The notes below the pieces were generated by a model, which was given only the letters and a program-made list of their open reading frames with translations, ran no database searches and was not told the DNA's origin. A program made the translations under genes and the position numbers. Positions 13,201 to 28,200 of a DNA stretch of 64,000 nucleotides are shown in pieces. Every line of letters starts with the position of its first letter. Within the stretch, counting starts at the first letter, position 1. The stretch is from Liolophura sinensis (taxonomy: Eukaryota; Mollusca; Polyplacophora; Chitonida; Chitonidae): positions 1,178,001 through 1,242,000 of the forward strand of contig NC_088304.1 of assembly GCF_032854445.1 (NCBI RefSeq). Direction: 5' to 3'.

Positions 13201-16200
13201 TGGCCGTTTTGGGCGTTGTGGGGATCGTTGCCATCGTAGCGCCATCGGGCTGGGTCTTGGATTGGGACTAGGGCCGCCCAGAGAGGCCCAACCTGCGGGA
13301 CAGTCCGGCAGAGGTTTCCCCCACGATGAAGGCTCCTCGATCTACTACCATCGATGGGGAGGTGGAAATCCCGCTGGATGGCAGCTACTCCGAGCAGGGG
13401 ACCTACCGCTACGCTAGCGTGGCGTCTGACGCTAAAGTCTGCTCAACTGTTGGGACGTAAGTAGGATTTGTACTTGTTCACTTTCATTTCGCTTGTAAAC
13501 TTACTGTATTCGCCGCACATTATATCTCTCGCAACGGGACCGCTGATTTTTAAAATTTTATGATTTCTAATGTTGAAATAAGCGGTGTTTAAAGAAGAGG
13601 GCGCCCAGGTGTTGTGGACATAATCATTAGTTTCTGCTTATAGCGAAACAAGTTTTTAATATTAAAGTTTATATTTTGTTACATGTTTCACATAGCTTAG
13701 ACTCTACTGCATGCACTATCTGTACTATTCGCCTACACCTTTGCTGTCTTTTTGACAATTTCTGTCTCATTCTGTGGCGTGGACGAGTGATAATTCCAAG
13801 ATATCTGGCTTCATTTCTGTCCTACTTAAAACTGCCACGACGTCAACATTTTGCACGTGAAGCTCTAGTTTTCGCGCACTGCGAGCGCACAGGCGTGTTT
13901 GACCTTTCACCTCACGGCACATCAACGCATCAATTCGTTGTCATTTTAAAAGCATCCGGGTCTTCCTACGTCTTCTTCACTCTAGAAGAAGCTTTCAAAA
14001 CAACATTGTTGTCCTCCTTTACATTCTGAGCTGTTCTATAGCCAGGTTGTGAGATGTTTTTAGATGGTGTCAGTTTTACAATTTTATAGTTTGACTGAGC
14101 TTTTCTGAAAACTTACCCTATCAGTGGTCGTTGCCAGTGGTTGGAAAAGGTACATAAATGTCTCCGCCTATGTCCCTAATGTCCCTCACTGCAGAACAAG
14201 GAAGAGTTTTTCATAATTATCCGGCTTTTATCTTAGCCTGGCATGTGGGATGGTGCGGAATGGCACCCTAAGTAGAGGTGTTGTATCCCACTGCATCAAT
14301 ACAAAGGGCATTTACTTATTACGTATTATGGGACAAACGGCACTCATTTCGATATAACACCTGTATCAGCCTTTCACACTTGAACAGTTTTAATTTACTC
14401 CAAATTTAGAGGGCATTCAACCCTTCATCCTCAGTGAGCCGTTACAGGAGGTTTTGAAAAACTTGAGGAGTAAAAGTCTTTAAAACATTTACCGTTTAAA
14501 TATGCACGGATGATAATATCCCAACACAAGCTTAACATAATTCAAAATTCAAATAGTAAAACAGTAAAATTATCATCTCATTATCTTGATTTTATTTAAT
14601 TATTTATATATTTATTTGTTCGTTGTTTACATCATACTCATGGATATTTCACTCATAATATGACGACTAGCATTTAAGGGTGGAATGAAACGGGGAAGAG
14701 CCCGGGAGAAACCCACAGACTAAGGCAGCTTTTGACATTAATGTGGAGAAACGTGCTTTGCAAGGTCGCTTATGATGTTTTAGTGCCAAATGAGTTACAG
14801 TTTCGTCAAACCACATTTTCCTGGAATTAATTTACTCATTTGGCGTCGTCAACAGATATTATGTATTCATAGATTAGGGCTTTATGTTTCGGCAAAAGTC
14901 AAAGACGTGTAAGGTTTTTACGTACCAGTAAGATGCCTTCTGACCACGCATGTGTGCCCCCTGTGGATAGATAAGTGTGTATGGGTTATTTATTTATTTA
15001 TTTGATTTGATTTGTGTTTCACGCTGTACTCAAGAACATTTCCCTTATACGACGGTGGCCAACATTATGGTGGAAAGAAACCGGACAGAGCCCAGGGGAA
15101 ACCCACGGCCATCCGCAGGTTGCTGGAAGACCTTCTCACTTACGGCCGGAGAGGAAGCCAGCATGAGCTAGACTTGAACTCACAGCAACCACATTGGTGA
15201 AAGGCTCCTGAATAATTGAATTGTGGTGGTTGTGAGAGACTCCTGGGTCATTACGCAGCGCTAGCGCGCTAACCAATTGAGCCACGAAGGCCCCCTGTAT
15301 GGGTTATAATGGCACTCATAAATAGCTACAGTAAGCACATCACGGAAGAGTGAGAAAAGTATTCTCAGCATATAAATAGGCTCTGGAGGCTAAAACGACA
15401 ATATTGTATGAAAATGTGTCCTACCCTACATGCGCTTTCCGCAGCTTGACCCACCTACTGCCGCTTTATTCTGTTGTGTTGACACGGTGCATAGTTTCAA
15501 AAGATTGTCCAGGACAGATCAGGTATAGCCAGTCAACTGGAACATGTCAGTGACCGTGCTCCACAGAGCATTGATATGCTTCATAATGGAAAAGAAGCAA
15601 ATCTAGGTCTTTATAAATAGATCAACCGCGTTTTTTTTTCTTTCAGCAAGTTGGAATACCTATATACATAAATAAGCGGTTTCCTCTCACCATAATGCAA
15701 GCCGCCGTTGTATAAGTGAAATATTCTTGAGTACGGCGTAAAACACCAATCAAATAAATAAATAAATAAATAAAATAAACAGTTGTAATTACGACTCAGC
15801 CACTAAGCTTCTGGATGAATGAATGCTTGAGGTTTATCGCAGTACTTAACAATTTTCAGTCATATGACGACGAGGAGTCATTATGTGTGTGGATATATAT
15901 TGTGTCTTCAAGTGGCAGGAAGTCCATGTCGCCAACGCGACGCCACCACTGAAATATCATGCCGATGACACCTCACCCAGTCGCATTATATACTGACACC
16001 ATGGCAACCAGTCCTGTTTTCCTTGCTCCAACGTCTCGGTGCTGTGCGCCAAGCGGGGCAGCAACGAGTAGCATTTTAAAGTCTTTGGTACGACCCGACC
16101 CGGGTTTGACCCGGGTCTCCGATTTCGAATTCGACGCTCTAACCATTAGGTCACCGAATCGGTCGACAAGTCTCTGAGTGGACACCAGTCAATCATGAGC

Positions 16201-19200
16201 GCCATATCAGGTAGAACAGTTTTTGGAGGGCATAAAAAGGTTATTTCGGACAAATCTCCAAGGCGTTCAATCTTAAAGCTGAAATGTCACCTACAACTAT
16301 ATAATGATGTTGAATCCAACATTTTAGCAGCAAAACATGTATAGTAACGAAAACATTCTAAGCTCGTCTGTACACAGAACATAGGACAAACACGGCTGTA
16401 TGCAGGAGTCTCTTCTACAGAGAACAAACAGACCTGCATGGTACAGCTGACCTGGAGGCCTACATATACGATCATCTGAAGACCTTTACACGCATTAACC
16501 TTGTTTTTCACTGATTAGTTCAAGGGAATACAGGAGTAGTGCAACTCCGAAAAACGGAAGACTCGTTTTGACTCCATAGTTCGGCACTTTATTTATCAGG
16601 AGAACATCAGTTTAAATGCATCAATTTAAATATTTTGAATGTTCCCATGTGGTGAGCTACGATGCTGAGGGTCATATCACCATGCCGAAAGTAGGGAGTA
16701 TGTAGGGAGAGCATAACTGCTTACATTTTACACGAGCGATGTTATACAATACACCATCATTAGTAATTCTAGATCATTCTAATAAACTACAAGGGTCCCT
16801 GTTGCCTAGTGGTTAGAGTGCCAGTGAAGCACAATGACACAGGAGCCTGCCTGCAGTCCTCGTCATCCGTATGTGAAAAGTTCTGCCAGCAACCTGCGAA
16901 TGGTCAGGACTTGTCCCACCCCCGGCTCTGCTCCGTTTCCTCTAGCCGCTGGCCTCGGTCGTACAAGTGAAATATTCTTGAGTACAGCGTAAAACACCAA
17001 TGAAATAAATAAATTGCAAGTAATATAGGCTTTTTTAAACCAAATTCCCCTTAAGCCGTGGTGCTAGAGGTTACTATGTAATGTAATTTGTTACTATTTA
17101 ACCATTTACAATAAAACTCTGAGGTAAACAGAGAAAAGGCCGTCTTTCACGGGTAACCTATGACACAGACGTTAATGGAAGTGTGTCAAATTTTTATGAC
17201 ATTCTGTATGCGTCAATCTCTAACTCTGTTCCAAATGTTCTAATTCGTGAGCGCAAATTTCCACCTTGGTTTGATCAAGATCTACTAGCCGTTCTTAAAG
17301 ATCAGTCTTATAACATCTAGAAAAAAAAGACAAAAATGACATTCATTTTTCTAATTTCGCTGCTCTGCGAAAAACATTCAAAAAGTTAAAACGGGAAAAA
17401 TATAAGGAATATATTTCAAATGTTGAGTCAGAAACGGAAAACAACCCGAAACGATTCTGGGGTTTCGTAAAAGCCAAGCAATCACACGGCTCAATTCCGG
17501 GCTCTGTCAAGTATGAAAATATTGAGGCTAATGGCATCAACTCAGTCACAGAGTTGTTTAACGATTTTTTCTGTAGTGTTTTTACCAGACCCCAAACAAC
17601 GGAAATGCCTCTGCTCTCTGTTCAGTGTAATGACAAATATCCACAAGGCCTGTGGATATGACAATATTTCAGGTCTACTATTGAAAGAGTTTGCAGAGGA
17701 ACTGGCCGTTCCCCTAAGCTTAATTTTCAATGCATCTCTTCAGAATGGGTGCTTCCCAACAGATTTTAAGAGAGCTAACGTGATTCCAATTTTCAAAAAA
17801 GGCGACCGGACTGTCGTTACTAATTACCGCCTATATCTTTGCTACTACTCTTCAGTAAAATTTTTTAAAAGGCTGTATATGAAACACTGTTTCAACATGT
17901 TCGAATCAAAATAGCCTTAAATCAACATGGATTTTTTCGTAACCGTGACACAGTTACCAACCTAGAGTGTTATGTTGATGGTATCACGAAGGCTTTTGAC
18001 GCAAAACTGCAGATCGATGCTGTGTACCTAGACCTATGTAAAGCTTTCGACAGTGTCTCTGATGATATGCTGATACATTAACTGAAGCAGTATGGCTTCC
18101 AACGCCCACTGTTCAAATGGGTGCCCTCCTATCTCAAAGGCCGGTCGCAACGAGTTGCCCTACCGGGCGCAGAATCTTCATGGAAGCCGGTGTTATCCGG
18201 CGTACCGCAAGGGTCTTTGATTGGTCCTCTACTGTTTAGTTTATATGCAAACGACATGTCTTCTTGTGTTCGGCACTCTAAATTGTCACTGTATGCAGAT
18301 GACAGTAGCTTTTCAAACAAGTGCGTTCCGCGCAAGAATGTGAGCTATTACAGGATGACCTTGCACGTTTAACAAACTGGTGTTCAGTTTGGCAGATTAA
18401 GTTAAACGTGGACAAGTGTTGTGTGATATCATTCACGAATAAGACCAACAAAATTATATCTAATTATAGCATAGGCGGACGTGCACTTGAAAGAGTTGAG
18501 ACTGTGAAAAATCTTGGGATAACATTGACCAGTAATTTGAATTTTCGAGTACATGTGACCAATACCGTTAAAAAAGGTTATAAAATGCTTGGTTTTCTCA
18601 AGCGATCGTGCATTTCTTTTACAAAAACCAAGTCACTTGTATCCCTGTACAGATCTTCAGTTCGCTCCAACTTGGAGTATGGGTCAATTATATGGTCCCC
18701 CACCCAAAAATATCTCTCAGACAAGTTAGAGTCCGTTCAAAAACAGTTTAACAAATATTTGTGTTTTAAAACTAATGACGCTTATTCCTCCGAAAAATAC
18801 AGTGGTTTGTGTAAACATTTTCAGCTGACCACACTAGCTGATCGCCGTTGAGCTGCAGATTTAAAGTTCTTACACAAATGTGTTCACTCTATCGTTGACT
18901 CGCCTTACCTAGTACAGCAGGTCAACTTTAGTTTTCCTGCCCGGGCCTTACGACAAACGGCAACTTTCCGGCCTGCGTCAACTAGAATTAACACTCGAAA
19001 ACATTCTTTTTTCATTCGAGCCATGAATTCCTATAATGACCTGAGTTCTAACCATTCCATAGAAATTTTTTCTTCACAACAATCTTTTAGACGGTCAGTT
19101 CACTCGTTTCTTTTTAACGGTTTTTCTGTGATTAACATATTTCGTGATCTTAACTTCTGATTATAACGGTTTACAATTCTTATTTCTTATGAAATTTCAA

Positions 19201-22200
19201 CAAGAATAGTTTTATATATTCACCTATGTTTACACGTTGGCTTATAACATTTCTGTATCAAGAATTACATCATATGTTTACCTGTGATTACACTATCTTT
19301 GTACAAAAATTGTTTTTTATATTTACCTGGCTCTACATATGCGTATTATACGCTTCTGTTACTCTGTATGTATCCCTGTTATCAGACCTGTAAGTGGGCT
19401 CCTGGCCTGTTGGCTCTGAGTATTAATAAACCATAAACCATAAACCATTTGCCAGCTATCACACTATCGTCGATGCTCTGGTTTTGCTCTATATGCTGTA
19501 CGTCTCACACTGTCGTTGCTGCTCTGGTTTTGCTCTCTGTGGTGTACGTCTGCCGCGCTGTCGTCACGACTCTGGTTTTGCGCTCTGGTTTTGCGTTAAG
19601 CAGTCAACATATCTCAACGCAGACGATAAAGTCACGTAGTAAAACAAAGTAGTTGGACGCGTATGTAGCTTTTCAGTGACTGATTTTTTTACCAGTGGAC
19701 TGCCATTAGCCTCAAGTGACGAAAAAGGGATACGAAATTTATCCCAGCCTTTTCTTCCATGTCCTGGTCTCCACTTATGGGATAAATGAAGAGTTGCCAT
19801 CAACACACAGCTGAGGAAGATGTTTTGTTATCGACTTACACACTAGCCTTTTTTCAGCATGATTGGAAACTGCTGAAAGATTCTCTTTGCATGACTCCGT
19901 GCTATTTTCCTACTTTACATACTGTCTTAGTTTGTGTTATACGTCATTTTGGGAGGTTACCTTATGATTATTGAACTGGAACGTCCTTACGAATGTCTGT
20001 TTCGAAGGATGGACAGATAGTGTGGCTTTTTGCCAGTGAAATGTGATGTGCTACTCAAATAGTGCTGTATATTGCAAGTGAAATATGATGTGCTACGCAA
20101 ATAGTGCTGTATATTGCAAGTGAAATATGATGTGCTACGCAAATAGTGCTGTATATTGCAAGTGAAATGTGATGTGCTACACAAATAGTGCTGTATATTG
20201 CGAGTGAAATATGATGTGCTACACAAATAGTGCTGTATATTGCGAGTGAAATATGATGTGCTACACAAATACTCACAAAAATCTTACTCACTACATAACT
20301 GATATCTACCATCAGTTTACCAGACGGATTAACTAGTATAGAACTAGGATGTTATAAATTCAGACTTTCTATAATATATATATATATATATATAATTCAG
20401 ATCTCCATAATGCGATTAAACTGTTCACCTTGGTCTCTTTGATAAACAGTATAGATTACCACGAAATTAAGGTAAAGAGTCTTGACGTGTATGCTCATCT
20501 CTTTGATAAACATGGTTAAGACTGTGTAGACCGCTTCGGTGGGCTAGTGGTTCGAACGTCTGCCTCTTAATCGGAAGATCCGAGAATAAACCCGGGTGGT
20601 GCATGGCATTCCAAAGACTTTAAAAATAGTACTTGTTGATGCCTCCCTCTGCGCTCAGCACTTGGTTGACCCAGTGTCAGTATAATGTGACTGGGTTGGG
20701 TGTCATGCCTGGTGCCCTCGGCGTGATATTTCAGTGACGGCAGCACTTTGGCGGCATGGAAGACACTATATATGCACACACACTCAGTGACTGCTCGTCG
20801 GCATATGACTGAGGAATCACACCCAATGATTGCTCGTCGGCATATGACTGAGGAATTACACCCAATGACTGCTCGTCGGCATATGGATGAGGAATTACAC
20901 CCAATGACTGCTCGTCGGCATATGGATGAGGAATTACACCCAATGACTGCTCGTCGGCATATGACTGAGGAATCACACCCAATGACTGCTCGTCGGTATA
21001 TGACTGAGGAATCACACCCAATGATTGCTCGTCGGCATATGACTGAGGAATTACACCCAATGACTGCTCGTCGGCATATGGATGAGGAATTACACCCAAT
21101 GACTGCTCGTCGGTATATGACTGAAGAATTGTTAAGTAGTACGTAAAAGCTCAGGCGTACATATTAAGACAGCATCCATTGTAACTTTATCAAACCTTGA
21201 CCAATACATTATAAAGGACATGCCACATAATCAAAGGATTTATGAATTAGATGAGTTAGTCATTAAATAATTTGACCATCTAGGTCGCGTGCTCGACTCC
21301 AGCGCTCGCTGTTTAGGCTGCAACATAAAGTAAATTGGCCTGTCATGTAGGCCTACTTTGCGACGGTTTAGCCTGAGCGAGCCATCTATACTTCTAACAA
21401 CAGTCAAAAGCACGGCTTTTACACATGAATCAAACAGTCATGCGAGATTCAGAGAATTACCGGGTCATCTGCTTTCACCACTTCGCCACCCAAGACATAC
21501 AGATATGATGCTCTTCTCAACCCTATGTTATACCTTGGTTCGAGAAGATGGGCCTTGCACAGATTTCATCAGTAATGTTTTCGCTTCAGATATCATTGAC
21601 ATTGTTTGTACATGTATTGTTTTCTCCGAAATTCACTGCTATCTCTCTGTTTCTGGATTCAGCAACATCATGGCCAGACAGGGTGGGTCGGCAGTAGACG
21701 CGGCTATCGCCACTCTCCTCTGTGTCGGGGTATGTAACATGCACAGCACCGGGATTGGCGGAGGACATTTCATGACCGTCTATATACGGTAAGTTCCGGA
21801 AGAGTTTAGGAGACCATTTCCACAAAAGATGTTAAATCACATTTCTCGTAATACTTTTTTCATAAATTATGTTGTGTGCAAGGCTCACTTGCACAAAGCA
21901 CAATTTCATAAATCACAATTTCACAATCATAAAATTGATTTTATCGTATATCACGCTATAACATTAAAGCCTGTTACAAAATAGGTTACAAGAACCAATA
22001 GAAGTTTAGTGAAATTGAACCCTACAGGTTATAGTGCTATATGGGGACGTAAATTACGATAGAACTTACAAAAACTTCATTAACGAGATTGAAAGTGGGC
22101 CGTCTTAATAAAAATGATAGTTAATAAACTGGGCGCTGTCTCATCTCATTGGTTGATCGTTGTACATCTTAACAGTCACAAAATATTACAGCCTGTCTAT

Positions 22201-25200
22201 TTTTGGGGTTTAGCAACACAAATTACGGTAGTGACCATGAACGATCCCACTGTCACCCTGTCTATTTGAGGTTTTTCAACATAAGTTACAGTAGTGACCA
22301 GGTATGGTCTTATTGTCACCCTGTCTATTTGGGGTTTAACGACACAAATTACGGTGGTGACCATGTATAGTTCCAGAGTCACCCTGTCTATGTGGGTTTA
22401 GCGACACAAATTACGGTAGTGACCATGAACGGTCCCTCTGTCACCCTGTCTATTTGGGTTTTTAGCGACACAATTTACGGTAGTGACCATGAACGGTTCC
22501 AGTGTCACCCTGTCTGTTGTGGGTTTTAGCGACACAATTTACGGTAGTGACCATGAACGGTTCCAGTGTCGCCCTGTCTGTTGTGGGTTTTAGCGACACA
22601 AATTACGGTCCCAGTGTCACTCTGTCTATTTGGGTTTTAGCGACGCAAATTACGGTAGTGACCATGAACGGTCCCTCTGTCACCCTGTCTATTTGGGTTT
22701 TAGCGACACAATTTACGGTAGTGACCATGAACGGTTCCAGTGTCACCCTATCTGTTGTGGGGTTTTTTGACACAATTTACGGTAGTGACCATGAACGGTT
22801 CCAGTGTCATCCTATCTGTTGTGGGTTTTAGCGACACAAATTACGGTCCCAGTGTCATCCTGTCTATTTGGGTTTTAGCGACACAGTTTACGGTAGTAAC
22901 CATGAACGGTTCCTCTGTCACCCTGTCTCTTGTGTGTTTAGCGACACAAATTACGGTCCCAGTGTCACCCTGTCTATTTGGGTTTTAGCGACGCAAATTA
23001 CGGTAGTGACCATGAACGGTTCCAGTGTCCCCCTATCTGTTGTGGGTTTTAGCGACACAAATTACGGTCCCAGTGTCACCCTGTCTATTTGGGTTTTAGC
23101 GACACAGTTTACGGTAGTGACCATGAACGGTTCCTCTGTCACCCTGTCTCTTGTGTGTTTAGCGACACAAATTACGGTCCCAGTGTCACCCTGTCTATTT
23201 GGGTTTTAGCGACGCAAATTACGGTAGTGACCATGAACGGTTCCAGTGTCACCCTATCTGTTGTGGCTTTTAGCGACACAAAGTACGGTCCCAGTGTCAC
23301 TCTGTCTATTTGGGTTTTAGCGACGCAAATTACGGTAGTGACCATGAACGGCCCCTCTGTCAACCTGTCTATTTGGGTTTTAGCGCCACAAATTACGGTA
23401 GTGACCATGAACGGTTCCAGTGTCACCCTGTCTGTTGTGGGTTTTAGCGACACAATTTACGGTAGTGACCATGAACGGTTCCAGTGTCACCCTATCTGTT
23501 GTGGGTTTTAGCGACACAAATTACGGTCCCAGTGTCACTCTGTCTATTTGGGTTTTAGCGACACAGTTTACGGTAGTAACCATGAACGGTTCCAGTGTCA
23601 CCCTGTCTCTTGTGTGTTTAGCGACACAAATTACGGTTCCAGTGTCACCCTGTCTATTTGGGTTTTAGCGACGCAAATTACGGTAGTGACCATGAACGGT
23701 TCCAGTGTCCCCCTATCTGTTGTGGGTTTTAGCGACACAAATTACGGTCCCAGTGTCACCCTGTCTATTTGGGTTTTAGCGACACAAATTACGGTAGTGA
23801 CCATGAACAGTCCCAACGTCACCCTTTCTTTTTGGGTTTTAGCGACACAAATTACGGTAGTGACCATGAACGGTCCCAGTGTCACCCTATCTATGTGGGG
23901 CTTAGCGACACAAATTACGGTAGTGACATTGAACGGTCTCAGTGGATTCTGTTTGTGTGGTGTTTTGCGACACAAATTACGGTAGTGACCATGAACGGTC
24001 TCAGTGTCACTCTGTCTATTTGAGGTTGAACGACACAAATTACCGTAGTAAACATGAACGGTCCAATGCCTTCCTGTCTGTTTTGTGTTTAGCGACAGAA
24101 ATCATATCGGTGTGACCATGAGCGGTCTCAGTGGCAGCTATGTTTAGTTTTCTCTTTGGGGTTTGTGGGTTTAACGTTCCAACTACCATGAACGGTAACA
24201 GTGCTGTAAGAACACGGAGCGGAGCCCTTACTGTCTGACTGATTGACTTATGGGTTGATTAATTGGTTCATTGATTCTATAATTGGATACTACGAATTCT
24301 ATTGTTCAACAGCATCTATAACATGGATTGTCCTCGGGCTCTGAATTTCTGAAGCTGAATTTCCGTAAAACGTTTAGGAACTGATGACAATATTTCACGT
24401 CTTCTCTAGGGAAAACAAGACAGCCTACAGTTTTTCTGCCCGCGAGGTGGCGCCACTAGCTGCTACGGAAGACATGTACGTGAACAAGTCTAAGGGCGCC
24501 TCCACCCTCGGTGAGTTGTAAACCATAATCTTCTTCAACGCCTGTACGTAAACACGTCGCCTAAGGGTGCCTCCACCTTCTGTATGTAGCCTAAAGCTAA
24601 GCTCACAATCATCCTCAACACATGTATGTGAACACGTCGTCTGTGAGACTCTCCATCCTCGACGAGTAGCCTAAACCAAGCCCACTATCATCCTCAACAC
24701 ATGTATGTGAACACGTCGTCTGTGGGTGTCTCCGTCCTCGACGAGTGGCCTAAAACCAAGCCCACAATCATCCTCAATATATGTATGTGAACACGTCGTC
24801 TGTGGGTGTCTCCATCCTTGACGAGTAGCCTAAAACCAAGCCCACAAGCATCCTCAATACATGTATGCGAACACGTCGTCTATGGGAGTCGCCATTCTCG
24901 GAGATGTGAACATGTCACGTATGTATGTGAACATGTCGCCTAAGGGTGTCTGTGCTCTCGATGAGCAGCCTAAAGCCAAGCCCACAATCATCCTCAATAC
25001 ATGTATTCGAACACGTCGCCTAAGGGTGTCTGTGCTCTCGGTGTGTAGCCTTGATCCAAGCCCACAATCATCCTTAATAGCCTACATGTTTGTGTTGACA
25101 AGGCCGTCACTAACTCCGGCGACACTCCCGTATCTTCCACACGCAGTCATCCTAAGTACATGTATGTGTTGACAAGGCCGTCACTAGCTCCGACGACACT

Positions 25201-28200
25201 CCCGTTTCTTCCACCCACAGTCATTCTAAGTACATGTATATGTTGACAAGGCCGTCACTAACTCCGACGACACTCCCTTATCTCCCACCCACAGTCATCC
25301 TAAGTACATGTATGTGTTGACAAGGCCGTCACTAACTCCGGCGACGTTCCCGTATCTTCCACCCACAGTCATTCTAAGTACATGTATATGTTGACAAGGC
25401 CGTCACTAACTCCGACGACACTCACGTATCTTCCACCCACAGTCATCCTAAGTATACGTATGTGTTGACAGGGCCGTCACTAACCCCGACGACACTCCCT
25501 TATCTCCCACCCACAGTCATCCTAAGTACATGTATGTGTTGACAAGGCCGTCACTAACTCCGGCGACACTCCCGTATCTTCCAGCCACAGTCATGCTAAG
25601 TACATGTATGTGTTGACAAGGCCGTCACTAACTCCGACGACACTCCCTTATCTTCCACCCACAGTCATCCTAAGTACACGTATGTGTTGACAAGGCCGCC
25701 ACTAACTCCGGCGACACTCCCGTATCTTCCACTCACAATAGCGACTGACGCAGTATAACTAACAAATCCTTGAGCACAGAGCGTGCATCAACCACAAATC
25801 AAGTACATAATTAAATAAGGATGTGATACTGTGGTTGCTAGCGGAATTCAGACCGTCTTCTTTGATGAAAGTTGCATGGTTTGCTTATTACTGCTCTGAT
25901 GTGGCATTTTCCCCTTACTTTTTTTGCGTTTATATCTTGGCTATTCTCTACATGCAGTGTTTTTTGTCCTCGCCGCTAGGTGGCCTGTCGATAGGCGTTC
26001 CTGGAGAGATTGGGGGGATGTTTGCTGCTCACCAGAAGTTTGGGAGAGTCAAGTGGAAGAAGCTGTTCGAACCCACGATCCGTTTGTGTGAGGAAGGTGT
26101 ACCAGTGTACAGGGCTCTGTACGCCGCCATAGAGGCCACCAAGGTCAGGGACTTCTGGAAAGATTTCCCCAAACTACGGTGAGTGCGAGTAAGTGGAGAG
26201 GGTGTAAAGGCGAATTCGCACCGGGAGGGGAAGGGGTCGTTTGTGGGTGGATCCAGAGGGTGGATATCTATGTGTGGATATGGATAGGCGGGTAGGTGTT
26301 AGTGTAGGGCCTGTTCGTATGAGTCGGTGAGTGTCTTCTGGTGAATTTATAATATTGTCTACTGATAAATACGAGTGGGTGGATACAATTTTGAGTGCTG
26401 TCGGATAGGTCCTTCGGCGGATTTATAATAGGGATGGGGTGTCTTCAGGTGGATACAGATGCTGGATGAGTGGATTTGTGGATATAAATGGGTGTGGGAA
26501 TGTCTGTGGGTGGAGACGGATGAGTGAAAGCGAACTAGTAGGTTATCTGGATGTATACGGGTGGATGGAAGTGAATGGGTAGGGGTGTTTGTTGATTGTG
26601 TCATATGGGTCACAATGGCTTATATCAAACAATGTACAGTTTACGGTATTATACATCGTCTGGGAGCATTGCTTTTGTCGATTGTCTTTCATCAGTGAGC
26701 TTCTGACGAACCCAGATACCAACGAAACATACAAAATCGGAGAAAAGATGAAGAGGCCGAAGTTAGCCGAAACGTTACGGATTATCTCGGAGGAAGGTCC
26801 AGATGCTTTCTATAATGGCTCTCTGACGAAGAATATAACTCTGGATATGCAAGAAGCGGGTAAGGTGAAGCCTTATGTCAACGTTATTATAGGTGATGTG
26901 AGCTGATTTGTTTGTATTTCTTGCAGTGAGAACATTTTATTTCTTTTTTTTTGTATTTAGCAATAGCCTTTCCACATTTTTCTTGGACGAATGAACGAAT
27001 GGATCCAACACAGCCGATGTCCCACCACCCCTTCTCGTGACAACCTTACTTTTCATTCCCTTCCCGGTGAAAGCAATTCCGACGTGATATCTACATATAC
27101 TACTTGATGGACCAATAATTTTCAAACGTATTTCATTGGAAATCGACCTGCGGATTGTCCTGGGTTTCCCCCGCTCTTCCCTGGTTTCTTCCCACCATAA
27201 TGCTACCCGCCGTCTTATAAGTGAAATATTCTTGAGTACAGTGTAAAACACCAAACAAATAAATAAAATAAAAAAATTGTACTGGGTGCAGTAATGACAT
27301 TCTCATATCTACATGCATTGTACTGGATGCAGTAATGACATTCTCATATCTACATGCATTGTACTGGGTGCAGTAATGACATTCTCATATCTACATGCAT
27401 TGTACTGGATGCAGTAATGACATTCTCAAATGTACATGCATTGTACTGGATGCAGTAATGACATTCTCATATGTACATGCATTGTACTGGGTGCAGTAAT
27501 GGCATTCTCATATCTACGTGCATTGTACTGGGTGCAGTAATGACATCCTCATATCTACGTGCATTGTACTGGGTGCAGTAATGACATTCTCATGTCTACG
27601 TGCATTGTACTGGGTGCAGTAATGACATTCTCTTATCTACGTGCATTGTACTGGGTGCAGTAATGGCATTCTCATATCTACATGCATTGTACTGGGTGCA
27701 GTAATGACATTCTCATATGTACATGCATTGTACTGGGTGCAGTAATGACATTCTCATATCTACGTGCATTGTACTGGGTGCAGTAATGACATTCTCATGT
27801 CTACGTGCATTGTACTGGGTGCAGTAATGACATTCTCTTATCTACGTGCATTGTACTGGGTGCAGTAATGACATTCTCATATGTACATGCATTGTACTGG
27901 GTGCAGTAATGACATTCTCATATCTACATGCATTGTACTGGGTGCAGTAATGACATTCTCATATTTACATTCATTGTACTGGGTGCAGTAATGACATCCT
28001 CATATCTACGTGCATTGTACTGGGTGCAGTAATGACATCCTCATATCTACGTGCATTGTACTGGGTGCAGTAATGGCATTCTCATATCTACGTGCATTGT
28101 ACTGGGTGCAGTAATGACATTCTCATATGTACATGCATTGTACTGGGTGCAGTAATGACATTCTCATATCTACGTGCATTGTACTGGGTGCAGTAATGAC

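Larger units (their letters stand above)
13457..21662 (+). other. GGT intron 2
   Basis: This 8.2-kb intron holds four family A SINEs, one reversed family C SINE, the LINE relic, a 42-bp array, and a family C SINE whose tail became a 39-bp array. 13,457-14,585, 16,185-16,790 and 21,160-21,660 hold nothing I recognise. The 117-residue ORF at 13,676 has no motif and is probably chance. Confidence 0.6.

Noticed and set aside
13676..14029. 117-residue ORF as an exon or small gene
   Set aside because: It lies within GGT intron 2, has no family motif, and nothing upstream resembles a promoter or acceptor in phase.
17140..19445. Active retrotransposon
   Set aside because: The endonuclease is missing and the reverse transcriptase has at least two stops and several frameshifts.
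22502..24038. Series of 80-145 residue overlapping ORFs
   Set aside because: They are frames of the compound array in GGT intron 3 and shift whenever a long or short unit occurs.
22195..24110. Intron 3 array as another exon-edge-derived array
   Set aside because: I compared the unit with the end of exon 3 and the start of exon 4. Only ACGGTA and short stretches agree, which is not enough to claim descent.
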